Source: an uncultured Bacilli bacterium (GTDB lineage: Bacteria; Bacillota_I; Bacilli_A; RF39; UBA660). Taken from it: a stretch of DNA of 28,316 nt. The stretch is from positions 1 through 28,316 of the forward strand of contig CANRAQ010000006.1 in the NCBI GenBank assembly GCA_947628725.1, given 5' to 3'. Below, one piece after another: positions 7,194-15,136 of this stretch (the stretch's first letter is position 1; each line of letters opens with the position of its first letter). Made by a program: the position numbers and the translations under genes. The notes under the pieces were generated by a model that did not search any database, was not told where the DNA came from, and saw only the letters and a program-made list of their open reading frames with translations.

Positions 7194-8399
7194 ATGAAAT
7201 TTAAGAAGTTTTTGTTATTTTTATTACTTTTTATTCCTTGTGTAGCCAGGGCTGCAACAGGAGATTATGAGGCTAGTATTGATAAGACATTTTATAGAAC
7301 TTTAGAAGAGGCATATAGCGCTGCTAAAAATGGAGATACAATAGTACTTAGAGATAATGTAGAATTGGAAGATACATTAGTAGTATCAAAAAATATTACT
7401 ATAGATTTAAATAATTTCAGTATTTCAAGTAACGAAAAAGTTATATCAGTCGATGGAGCTAAACTTAATTTAACTGGTAAAGGTGAAATATTTGAAAAAA
7501 GTCCTAATTACTATGCAGTAACATTAAGAGGCTCTACAAATAGAGCAAACACAAATTATAGTTATGTTAGTGTTGGAAAAGATGTTACTTTAACTGCATG
7601 GGCACCAATATTTATAGATAGACTTGGTACAGTAGAAAGAGAAGTATATAATGCAGCATATGGAGTAAATGCTGATATATATGGAAATCTTAATGCCAAA
7701 ACTGATCCAAGTGGTTCACATGGACTTGGTATATATATAAATGGAACAATAAAAGATAAAACTAATTATCCTAAAATAACTGTTCATGATGGCGCAACAA
7801 TAAATAGTACTGGTTCAGGTATATATATGGCAGGTTTTGGAAAAATAGATGTGAATAAAGCAAATATAACAGGTGTAGATTCAGCAGCTTCTATAAAATC
7901 AGGTACTTTAAATTTTAAAGGTTCAAATCTTACAGCAACTGGTCCTAAGGTTGAACCTCAAGGATCTACTGGTTCAATAAATCCAACAGGTGCGGCTTTA
8001 CAAATTGAGTCAAATAAAAATTATGCAGGAGACATTTCTATTTCTATAGATAATGATAAATATATAAGTAAAAATTCAAATGTAATAATAGAATATTTAG
8101 CTCCTAATACATCTGAAACTAGTGTTACATCATTTGTTATAAAAGATGGAACATTTACTTCACAAGCAGGACTTCCAGTATTTAATTTATCTAGTTCATT
8201 TAAACAAAAATTTGATAAATTTATACAAGATGGAACTTTCTCATCAGATGTAAATGAATATTTAGTTGCTGCATTTAGAGAAACTAATAATCAGGCTCCA
8301 CATAAAAGTTATGGTAAGATATTTTTAATAACTATATTAGGTGCATTATTGATATTTGTTGGATATAAATATATAAAATATAGAAGAAATAGAATTTAA
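7194..8399 (+). CDS. Surface-anchored protein with predicted right-handed beta-helix
   Basis: 401 aa. An N-terminal signal peptide (about residues 1-20, 'FLLFLLLFIPCVARA') is followed by 'YRTLEEAYSAAKNGDTIVLR', a common opening of secreted parallel beta-helix proteins. Repeating short strands such as 'ITIDLNNFSI', 'AKLNLTGKGEI', 'GIYINGTI' and 'GSGIYMAGFGKIDVNKANIT' support a pectate-lyase-like fold. Near the C-terminus one hydrophobic helix ('IFLITILGALLIFVGYKYI') precedes a short basic tail, so the protein is anchored with its body outside the cell. No catalytic residues can be assigned; adhesion or polysaccharide binding is a guess. Start 7194 follows GATGGGTGG. It is likely a separate transcription unit. 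Confidence 0.7.
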   Translation: MKFKKFLLFLLLFIPCVARAATGDYEASIDKTFYRTLEEAYSAAKNGDTIVLRDNVELEDTLVVSKNITIDLNNFSISSNEKVISVDGAKLNLTGKGEIFEKSPNYYAVTLRGSTNRANTNYSYVSVGKDVTLTAWAPIFIDRLGTVEREVYNAAYGVNADIYGNLNAKTDPSGSHGLGIYINGTIKDKTNYPKITVHDGATINSTGSGIYMAGFGKIDVNKANITGVDSAASIKSGTLNFKGSNLTATGPKVEPQGSTGSINPTGAALQIESNKNYAGDISISIDNDKYISKNSNVIIEYLAPNTSETSVTSFVIKDGTFTSQAGLPVFNLSSSFKQKFDKFIQDGTFSSDVNEYLVAAFRETNNQAPHKSYGKIFLITILGALLIFVGYKYIKYRRNRI

Positions 8400-8462
8400 A
8401 AATTTTATTTCTTTTTTAATAGTTATGTGCTATAATTGTATAAAGTAGAAAGTGGGTATTAT

Positions 8463-10751
8463 ATGAGATGTAAGAATTGCGGAAAAGAAATAGAAGAAAA
8501 TAAAGTTTTCTGCACAGAATGTGAAAATCAAATGAAAAGAATGTCTTCAAGGGAAGAAGTAAGAGAATTAGAACAACTTATAGAAGAACAAAAAAATATT
8601 AATGGTTTAGAGGTAACTAGAGAATTACCTGATTTAAATAGTTTAAAAGAGGAAGAAAAGATAGAAAATATTACTCAAGATAATACTGAAAGTGATATTG
8701 AAAAAACTCAAATAATAGCTAAAAGTGATATAGAGGAAAAACATAATGATGTAGTTAATGATGAAGAACAAAAAAAAGATGAAGAAAAAAAACCAAAAAA
8801 TAATAAAAAAATTATTATAATACTTATATCTATAATAGCTATCATATTTATTGCTTTAGTAGTTGTATTAATTTTATTGTTTACGAATAAAAAAAGTGAC
8901 GATACTGATAAAAAGGTAAATAAAACTAAAGAAAAAATAGACTATGAAGTAGTTATAAATGATTATGGAAAATCTTTAGAAACTATAGTTAAAGAATATA
9001 TCGATAAGAATAATCAAATACCAACTTGGCAACAAGTTAGTGAATTAAATACATATGATAAATATGAAGTAGTATGTGAAATACATGATATTTATGATGA
9101 TGGGAAAGTATATCTTAATTCATGTAAAGTAAATAATAAAGAAACTAAATATTCATATGGAGAGTTACAAGAAGAAAAAGAAGGTAAAAAAATAACTATC
9201 TATAGATATGATGAAGAAACTATGGGTGGGAAATTTCAAGTTTATACTAATGAAAATACTAGTGGCTCTGTACAAGTAGGTGTAATTACTTGTAAAACAG
9301 AAAATTGTGAATATAAAAATGCATATCAAAAATATGCAGTTGTAAAAGAAGAAAATAAATATTATATATATAATTATGAAAAAGATTCATTAGAATTTGG
9401 ACCATTTAATGTTATAGATGAATCTAATCTTTCAAGTAGCGTAATAGCAGGATATGATAATGTATTATATGGTATTTATTACAATGAAGATAATTCATAT
9501 AATATGTATAGTTTATTAGTAGGTAAAACTTTTAAAAATGTAAAAGGTAAATTATCTTCTATAAACTCATCAGCATCTAGAATATATAAATATGGATATG
9601 TAATATTTGAAAACAATAATAAATATAATTTCGTTAATTTAAAAACTGGAAATGTAAGTTATACTATAGATGGAATATTAAACCAATCAAGTTTCGTAGA
9701 AGATACTAAAAATAATATAGTTTATATACTTTCATATACTAATAATAATTCAGATGAATTTAAAATATATAACAGTAATGGTAAATTATTATTTAATGGA
9801 AATAAATATAAAAATATTTCAATTTTAGAAAATTCATTGATGGTTTCTACAGGAACTACTTACCAGATTTATGACTCAAATTTAAAACTTAAAACATCTA
9901 GTAAAAAATATAATAAAATATTAAATTTCTATAGTGATTTTATAGTAGTAGTAAATACTGATAATAACTTAGAGATAGTAGATACTAGTGATAAAGAACT
10001 TGCTACATTTGATTTGGTTTGGGATGATAGTAGATATAAATTTCATCAATTAATTTCAGGTTGGTACGATAAAGATGGTAAACATGGAATATATTTAGTA
10101 GTAGAAGATACTACTATACCATATGGTACTGATGGTAGTGGTTTAGAATATTATTATATACCTAGTACAAAAGAAACTGGTGTTATACAAACTAAAGGTG
10201 TTGGTGGATACGCTAAACCTGTATTATACCTATATCCAAGTAAGAAAACTAATGTTACAGTTACATTTGCTAATCCTAATTTATTAACTACAACATATCC
10301 TAAATTTAATAATAATTGGAATGTTACTGCTTATCCAAATGGAGACTTATATGATAAAAAAGGTAATTATTATTATGCACTTTATTGGGAAGAAGAAAAA
10401 AATCATAATGTAGATTTTAGTGAAGGATTTTATGTAACAAAGGAAAATGCAATACAATTTTTAGAAGAAAAGTTATCTATAATTGGATTGAATGCTAAAG
10501 AGAGAAACGAATTTATAATGTACTGGTTACCAGTATTAGAAAAAAATAACAAAAGTTTAGTTTATTTTGAACTTACTAACGAAAGAGATAGTTATAATAA
10601 ATTAATAATAAATCCAAAACCAGATAGCGTTCTTAGAATTGCTATGCATGTAAAAAAAGTAAACAAAAAAACTTCTATTAAAAAACAGAAGTTAACTACA
10701 TTTAAAAGGAATGGATTTACTGTAGTAGAATGGGGTGGAGTTATCTATTAA
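8463..10751 (+). CDS. Zinc-ribbon membrane protein with conserved 'KPVLYLYP...VVEWGG' C-terminal domain
   Basis: 762 aa. The ATG at 8463 is chosen because a TATAAT (8431-8436) lies just upstream, so transcripts would start after the earlier ATG at 8436; GAAAGTGGG provides the ribosome-binding site. Residues 1-20 form a zinc ribbon (C3, C6, C17, C20). An acidic Lys/Glu-rich linker and one membrane helix (about 116-140) follow, then a roughly 440-residue extracytoplasmic part of repeated beta-strand-like units ('YKYGYVIFENNNKYNFVNLK') that may be a propeller-like fold. From about residue 582 comes a conserved domain starting 'AKPVLYLYPSKKTNVTV' and ending 'GFTVVEWGG'. I recognise this ending from uncharacterised proteins of gut Firmicutes. 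Function unknown. The gene converges without any gap on the CBS gene. Confidence 0.75.
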   Translation: MRCKNCGKEIEENKVFCTECENQMKRMSSREEVRELEQLIEEQKNINGLEVTRELPDLNSLKEEEKIENITQDNTESDIEKTQIIAKSDIEEKHNDVVNDEEQKKDEEKKPKNNKKIIIILISIIAIIFIALVVVLILLFTNKKSDDTDKKVNKTKEKIDYEVVINDYGKSLETIVKEYIDKNNQIPTWQQVSELNTYDKYEVVCEIHDIYDDGKVYLNSCKVNNKETKYSYGELQEEKEGKKITIYRYDEETMGGKFQVYTNENTSGSVQVGVITCKTENCEYKNAYQKYAVVKEENKYYIYNYEKDSLEFGPFNVIDESNLSSSVIAGYDNVLYGIYYNEDNSYNMYSLLVGKTFKNVKGKLSSINSSASRIYKYGYVIFENNNKYNFVNLKTGNVSYTIDGILNQSSFVEDTKNNIVYILSYTNNNSDEFKIYNSNGKLLFNGNKYKNISILENSLMVSTGTTYQIYDSNLKLKTSSKKYNKILNFYSDFIVVVNTDNNLEIVDTSDKELATFDLVWDDSRYKFHQLISGWYDKDGKHGIYLVVEDTTIPYGTDGSGLEYYYIPSTKETGVIQTKGVGGYAKPVLYLYPSKKTNVTVTFANPNLLTTTYPKFNNNWNVTAYPNGDLYDKKGNYYYALYWEEEKNHNVDFSEGFYVTKENAIQFLEEKLSIIGLNAKERNEFIMYWLPVLEKNNKSLVYFELTNERDSYNKLIINPKPDSVLRIAMHVKKVNKKTSIKKQKLTTFKRNGFTVVEWGGVIY

Positions 10752-10761
10752 TCATAGATAA
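10741..10761. repeat. Dyad over the two facing stop codons
   Basis: TTATCTAT (10741-10748) and ATAGATAA (10754-10761) pair across TAATC. The stops of the two convergent genes (10749-10751 and 10752-10754) fall in and beside the loop. No T run follows, so a terminator role is only possible. Confidence 0.4.
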
Positions 10762-11201
10762 AATTCATCTATTTCTGCAGTATCTAAGTGATCATTATCA
10801 TGTATATAAAATATAGTTTTAAATGTATATATTAAATTATCATCATTAGAAAATTCAAGTATGTCAGATAAAGATAATATTCCAACAATATTGTCTTTTT
10901 CTTTTACTAATAATCTTTTTATTTTATATTTTCCCATTTTATCTAATGCATCATCTATATTTGATTTTACATCTATACTTATAATATTATTAGTTATGTA
11001 ATCTTTAATTGGATCACTAGTACTTTTAATAGAACTTATTGCTAGACATATATCCCTATCTGTAATTACACCTACATAGTTATTATCATCTTTTATTGGA
11101 ATAAAACCTATATTATGTTTTTTCATTAATTTTGATATATCTTTAAAACTATCATTTATATTACCATATATAATATTTTTACTCATTATTTCATTTAACA
11201 T
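10752..11201 (-). CDS. CBS-domain pair protein
   Basis: 149 aa, soluble. Two CBS motifs are visible. The first is 'MSKNIIYGNINDSFKDISKL' with 'GFIPIKDDNNYVGVITDRDI' (about residues 6-51). The second is 'ITNNIISIDVKSNIDDALDK' with 'KRLLVKEKDNIVGILSLSDI' (about 69-114). Such stand-alone pairs (Bateman modules) bind adenine nucleotides or similar ligands and sense energy state. A ~30-residue acidic tail ('DNDHLDTAEIDEFYL') follows and is not part of the domain. The start at 11201 has a GGTGAT ribosome-binding site on the minus strand. It is divergent from the yunB-like gene with only 55 bases between. No partner enzyme is fused or adjacent, so the target is unknown. Confidence 0.85.
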   Translation of the reverse strand: MLNEIMSKNIIYGNINDSFKDISKLMKKHNIGFIPIKDDNNYVGVITDRDICLAISSIKSTSDPIKDYITNNIISIDVKSNIDDALDKMGKYKIKRLLVKEKDNIVGILSLSDILEFSNDDNLIYTFKTIFYIHDNDHLDTAEIDEFYL

Positions 11202-11256
11202 ACAATCACCAATAATATTATTTGATTAAATTAAATATTTATACATATTATTTAGT

Positions 11257-11997
11257 ATGAAAAAAATGCATTTAAAAAAATATAAAAATAAAAAATTTAA
11301 TATAAATTTTATAATAATATTAATAGTGCTGCTTATAATATCTATATATTTTGTTATGAATATATTTAGTAAGAAGGCTATACCTACTTTTATTGAATAT
11401 TCTAAAATAGAAACAAAAAAAATTATAAATTTAATAGTTACAAGTACTGTAAATAATGAAATATCTAAAAAAATAGATATGGATAAATTATTTATAATTA
11501 GTAGAGATTCTAATAATAATATAAAAACTATAGATTTAGATTCTAGTGTAGTAAATAATTTATTGTATGAAACATCAAATCTAGTAAAACAAAATCTTAA
11601 TTATTTAGAAAATGGAGAAATAGATAAAATAACTAATTATAGACAAATATTTTCAAATTATGATTCAGATAAATTATATAAAGGTATAATATATGAATTA
11701 CCTAGTGGAGTTATATTTAATAATATAATACTTATTAATATATTACCTAAAATACCGCTTAAAATAGGTACACTTGGAAATGTATATAGTGTTATAAATA
11801 CGGATATAGAATCTTATGGAATAAATGCTGCTATGCTTAAAATAAATATAGATGTTATAGCAGAAGTAAAGATACTTCTTCCATTTATTACTGATGAAGT
11901 TGAAGTTACAACTAGTATACCTATTGTAGTAAAAATTATAGAAGGTGAAATACCTAGTTATTATTTAGGAGGATATTTAGGTTCTATGACTAATTAA
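11257..11997 (+). CDS. yunB: YunB-family sporulation protein
   Basis: 246 aa. A basic N-terminus and one membrane helix (about residues 17-38) are followed by an extracytoplasmic domain. The order of elements matches YunB: 'KKAIPTFIEYSKIETKKIIN', 'LIVTSTVNNEISKK', 'NIKTIDLDSSVVNNLLYETS', 'IYELPSGVIFNNIILINILP', then 'YGINAAMLKINIDVIAEVKI' and a final 'IPIVVKIIEGEIPSYYLGG'. In Bacillus YunB is made in the mother cell under SigmaE and is needed for normal spores. The ribosome-binding site before ATG 11257 is weak, and an in-frame ATG three codons later (11266) is an alternative. I see no convincing SigmaE promoter. The family call is fairly secure; the molecular function is unknown even in Bacillus. 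Confidence 0.75.
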   Translation: MKKMHLKKYKNKKFNINFIIILIVLLIISIYFVMNIFSKKAIPTFIEYSKIETKKIINLIVTSTVNNEISKKIDMDKLFIISRDSNNNIKTIDLDSSVVNNLLYETSNLVKQNLNYLENGEIDKITNYRQIFSNYDSDKLYKGIIYELPSGVIFNNIILINILPKIPLKIGTLGNVYSVINTDIESYGINAAMLKINIDVIAEVKILLPFITDEVEVTTSIPIVVKIIEGEIPSYYLGGYLGSMTN

Positions 11998-12000
11998 TAT

Positions 12001-12029
12001 TTTACATTATTATAAAAATATGTTAGAAT
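12001..12029 (+). promoter_or_regulatory. Extended -10 promoter
   Basis: TTTACA (12001-12006), a 17-base spacer and TAGAAT (12024-12029), preceded by TGT at 12021-12023 (extended -10). It lies 27 bases before the start codon at 12057. Confidence 0.6.
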
Positions 12030-12056
12030 ATGAATTAAATATTTTTGAGGTGGGTT

Positions 12057-13061
12057 ATGGATAATTATATATTAGGAAAAAGAGACTTTGATCAAATTAA
12101 AACTGTTATTAAATTATCAGAGGCTATAGAGGAAGTATATGCAGAATTTTATCAAAGTGAAATTAATAATAAAGAGTTTAATATTAATAGTCTTTTGCTT
12201 GCCCTTAATTTAGAAAAATCTAAATATAAAGAATTTAATTTAAATTTATCAAAATGTGTCGCATGGTGTAACTATCTGTTAGAAGAAAAATCATCTCAAA
12301 AACATATTGATATATATAAAAGCCTAATGCAATTAGATTATAAAGATAGAGTAATAATGAGGGTTATAAAAATCGTTGCTGACATTATGTATGAAAATAA
12401 AGTTAAACAAGCTACAAATAGTGTGAAAATGCAATTAGAAGAAAAAGGTTATTATATTGATGATGAAATTATCAAAAGATATTTATGTAATGATAATATG
12501 TTAGAAGATGCAATGCTAATGGATGTTTTAAGGGCATATTTATATTTTTTACAAAATTGTATTGAAGATGAAAAATATAGTGATATTAAAGATTATTTAA
12601 TTTCTGCTAAATATAACATGTCATTTTTGTTACATGATATAGAAAACCTTTTAGTAGCTAATGATTTTAAAATCCCAAAAGATTTGTATTTAAATTCTAA
12701 ATTTGTTTCAGATTTATTAAATTTTGATGATGATCATTATAATAGTCATAAAAATTCATATGGAAAAGATCTAGCTTTTGATAATGCCTTAGATCTACTT
12801 GAGATAACTGATAGAGAATTTAATGATAAAGAAGGTAAGGTATGCGCTGTTTTAAGAAAATGTATGATTAATGCTTCACTCCTACTAATTAGTGATAAAG
12901 ATATAGAAAACCTAAATTATTATATTTTAACGCATATTGAGAATCATAATATGTATTATATGAATAGAAAAAATAGTAAATATATTTTATCTGAAGTATT
13001 TGGTTCAGTAAGAAAAAATAAAGATATACCAAAAGTAATATCATTAGTTAAAAATAAATAA
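12057..13061 (+). CDS. Uncharacterised soluble helical protein
   Basis: 334 aa. The start ATG 12057 follows GAGGTGGG (12047-12054); the frame is open upstream only from a TTG that lies within this ribosome-binding site. The protein has no signal peptide, membrane helix or zinc motif. It is rich in Lys, Asp, Asn, Leu and Tyr and looks mainly alpha-helical, with repeated amphipathic segments ('IKLSEAIEEVYAEFYQ', 'RVIMRVIKIVADIMYE', 'KVCAVLRKCMINASLLLI'). I do not recognise the family. It stands between a sporulation gene and a cell-wall-type hydrolase, with its own promoter and a strong terminator, so it is probably a single-gene transcript. No function can be assigned. Confidence 0.6.
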   Translation: MDNYILGKRDFDQIKTVIKLSEAIEEVYAEFYQSEINNKEFNINSLLLALNLEKSKYKEFNLNLSKCVAWCNYLLEEKSSQKHIDIYKSLMQLDYKDRVIMRVIKIVADIMYENKVKQATNSVKMQLEEKGYYIDDEIIKRYLCNDNMLEDAMLMDVLRAYLYFLQNCIEDEKYSDIKDYLISAKYNMSFLLHDIENLLVANDFKIPKDLYLNSKFVSDLLNFDDDHYNSHKNSYGKDLAFDNALDLLEITDREFNDKEGKVCAVLRKCMINASLLLISDKDIENLNYYILTHIENHNMYYMNRKNSKYILSEVFGSVRKNKDIPKVISLVKNK

Positions 13062-13098
13062 TAAGTTTTATAATTGACCTTATAAAACTTATTATTTT
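13056..13098 (+). terminator. Very long hairpin terminator after the helical protein
   Basis: An uninterrupted 18-bp stem (13056-13073 with 13080-13097) and a 6-base loop, TTGACC, followed by TTTTG. It overlaps the stop codon at 13059-13061. The downstream gene's promoter elements (TTATAA 13080-13085, TATACT 13103-13108) lie in or just after its right arm, so the terminator and next promoter overlap. Confidence 0.75.
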
Positions 13099-13123
13099 GT
13101 GTTATACTATACTTGGTGATAGG

Positions 13124-14782
13124 ATGAAGAAAAAATTGATAATTTTTTTACCTATAATATTGATTATATTAATATTATCTTTATTTTTATCATCAAATAA
13201 AAATAAAGAAGCCATAGAAAAATTATATATATCAAGTGATACAAATAGTATATATGTATATGATTTAAAATATGAAAAAAAATATAGTTTAAATAGGGGA
13301 ATTAGGGTAGATGTATATAAATATAGTGATAAAAAAGATGATATAGTATATAAAAAAATCAAATATGATGATAAATATTATATGATAGATTCATCAAACC
13401 TTACAGGTAATAAAAAAGAAATAATAAAAGAAAAAGAAATGTATGTTAGAACTAATCTTACTTTATATAAAGATGATACTTCATCTAAAATTTTATCACT
13501 TATAAAAAAAGGTGAAAAAGTAGATATATTAGGGTATGATAAAATATCTAAAGGATATGTAAATAAATATAAAGTTAAATATAATGATTTAGTTGGATAT
13601 GTATATTCTAAATATTTAGTAAATAATATCGATGATAGCAAAAAATTATATGATGAAAATTCTATACAAAAATATATGGCTAAACAAGGAAATACATTAG
13701 GTGGTGGCACAGCAACTAACTTAGATTATTATCCATATGAAAAAGCAAATTTTAAGGATAATAAAATGCCTGATGAGGTAAGAGCGCTTTATATAAATAG
13801 TGGAAATATAAAATATATAGATGAATATATAAAAGTTGCAAAGGATAGTAACATTAATGCATTTGTAATAGATATAAAAGATAATACTTCTCCATCATAT
13901 AATTCACCTGTTATGTTAGAATATTCTAAAACTAATTATGCTCATGCATTAAATGATTATACAGATTATAAAAATTATGTAAATAAAGCAAAAGAAGCAG
14001 GATTTTATTTAATTGGTAGAATTACTACATTTAAAGATTCATATTATGTAAATGATAATAAGTCATCGGCTATTAAAGATTCTATGGGTAATCCATTTAG
14101 CCATAATGGTTCATATTGGCCAAGTGTGTACGATAGAAATGTATGGGAATTTAATGTAGAACTTGCTAAAGAAGCAGTAAAAGAAATAGGATTTAATGAA
14201 ATACAATTTGATTATGTAAGATTTCCAGATAGAACTACAAAATTAGAAAAAGATGGTATAATAAATTTAGGTAACACTTATAATGAAGAAAAGGCAGAGG
14301 CTATACAGACATTTGTTATGTATGCTTGTGATGAAATACATAGTGTAGGTGCATATGTTTCTATAGATGTGTTTGGTGAAAGTGCATTAAATTATGTAAC
14401 TGCATATGGACAATATTGGGCAGCAATTTCAAATGTTGCAGATGTTATAAGTGCTATGCCATATCCAGATCATTTTTCTATACATGAGTTTGGAATTAAT
14501 GAGGTAGTATGGACTGTACCATATAAATTATTAGATACATGGAGTAAATATGTAGTTGAAAAACAAAAAATTATACCAACACCTGCTAAAGTTAGAACAT
14601 GGATACAAGCATATGACACTAAGAAAACTCCAAGTGTAGTTTATGATGAAAATAAAGTAGCAGATGAGATAAAGGCACTATATGATAATGGTTTAACAGG
14701 TGGGTATATGACATGGAATGCAAGTTCAAAAATAGAAAAATATAAATCGATAAGTAATGCGTTTAGGAGGAAATACAAATGA
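13124..14782 (+). CDS. Exported SH3-like plus putative glycoside hydrolase (DUF4015) protein
   Basis: 552 aa. Start 13124 is favoured because the -10 TATACT (13103-13108) lies just upstream, which rules out an ATG at 13097. Residues 4-23 form a signal anchor. About residues 102-168 resemble a bacterial SH3 domain ('YVRTNLTLYKDD', 'ILSLIKKGEKVDILGY', 'GYVYSKYL'). From about 217 to 545 lies a TIM-barrel-type domain of the putative glycosyl hydrolase family DUF4015. Its markers are 'EVRALYINSG', 'NAFVIDIKDN', 'YLIGRITTFKD', 'NEIQFDYVRFPD', 'AYVSIDVFGES', 'DVISAMPYPDHF' and 'GGYMTWNASS'. The acidic residues in 'FDYVRFPD' and 'IDVFGE' are likely active-site candidates. The combination suggests cell-surface glycan or wall binding and cleavage, but the substrate is unknown. 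It overlaps yutD by four bases (ATGA). Confidence 0.8.
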   Translation: MKKKLIIFLPIILIILILSLFLSSNKNKEAIEKLYISSDTNSIYVYDLKYEKKYSLNRGIRVDVYKYSDKKDDIVYKKIKYDDKYYMIDSSNLTGNKKEIIKEKEMYVRTNLTLYKDDTSSKILSLIKKGEKVDILGYDKISKGYVNKYKVKYNDLVGYVYSKYLVNNIDDSKKLYDENSIQKYMAKQGNTLGGGTATNLDYYPYEKANFKDNKMPDEVRALYINSGNIKYIDEYIKVAKDSNINAFVIDIKDNTSPSYNSPVMLEYSKTNYAHALNDYTDYKNYVNKAKEAGFYLIGRITTFKDSYYVNDNKSSAIKDSMGNPFSHNGSYWPSVYDRNVWEFNVELAKEAVKEIGFNEIQFDYVRFPDRTTKLEKDGIINLGNTYNEEKAEAIQTFVMYACDEIHSVGAYVSIDVFGESALNYVTAYGQYWAAISNVADVISAMPYPDHFSIHEFGINEVVWTVPYKLLDTWSKYVVEKQKIIPTPAKVRTWIQAYDTKKTPSVVYDENKVADEIKALYDNGLTGGYMTWNASSKIEKYKSISNAFRRKYK

Positions 14783-15051
14783 TAGAAGTAGGAAATGTAA
14801 AATATAATATAATAGAAGACTATAAAAATGGATTTGATAGTGAAGCATTTAAAGAAAAATATACAGATTATTTTGAACCATATGATTATATAATAGGAGA
14901 TTGGTCATATGGTAAACTTAGACTTAAAGGCTTTTGTACTAAATTAAATAAAATATGCAATAAAATTAATGATATAAAATTTAAAGAAGATTATATAAAA
15001 AATCTTTGTAGTTATGAATGTAAATATTTTGTTTTGGAAAAAATAAAATAA
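14779..15051 (+). CDS. yutD: YutD-family protein
   Basis: 90 aa, soluble. The pattern 'YKNGFDSEAFKEKYTDYF', 'YDYIIGDWSYGKLRLKGF' and the Cys-containing end 'LCSYECKYFVLEKI' is that of the YutD (DUF1027) family, found widely in Bacilli and of unknown molecular function. The start codon overlaps the preceding stop as ATGA (14779-14782), with AGGAGG just upstream inside the hydrolase gene, so the two are translationally coupled. As I recall, yutD and yunB also lie near each other in Bacillus subtilis, which supports the assignments of both. Family call secure, role unknown. Confidence 0.85.
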   Translation: MIEVGNVKYNIIEDYKNGFDSEAFKEKYTDYFEPYDYIIGDWSYGKLRLKGFCTKLNKICNKINDIKFKEDYIKNLCSYECKYFVLEKIK

Positions 15052-15071
15052 TTTTAGGTTTTATAAAAATT

Positions 15072-15110
15072 ATTTACAAAAAAATATATGGATGTTATAA
15101 TTTTGTAAAT
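15072..15110 (+). promoter_or_regulatory. Promoter embraced by a 10-bp inverted repeat (possible operator)
   Basis: TTTACA (15073-15078), a 17-base spacer and TATAAT (15096-15101) form a near-consensus promoter. The inverted repeat ATTTACAAAA (15072-15081) / TTTTGTAAAT (15101-15110) starts at the -35 and ends just beyond the -10. Half-sites 29 bases apart centre to centre could bind a repressor. The alternative is an RNA hairpin, but the left arm would not be transcribed from this promoter. Confidence 0.55.
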
Positions 15111-15136
15111 AAGGTTAGATGTAAAGTAGGTGAGTT

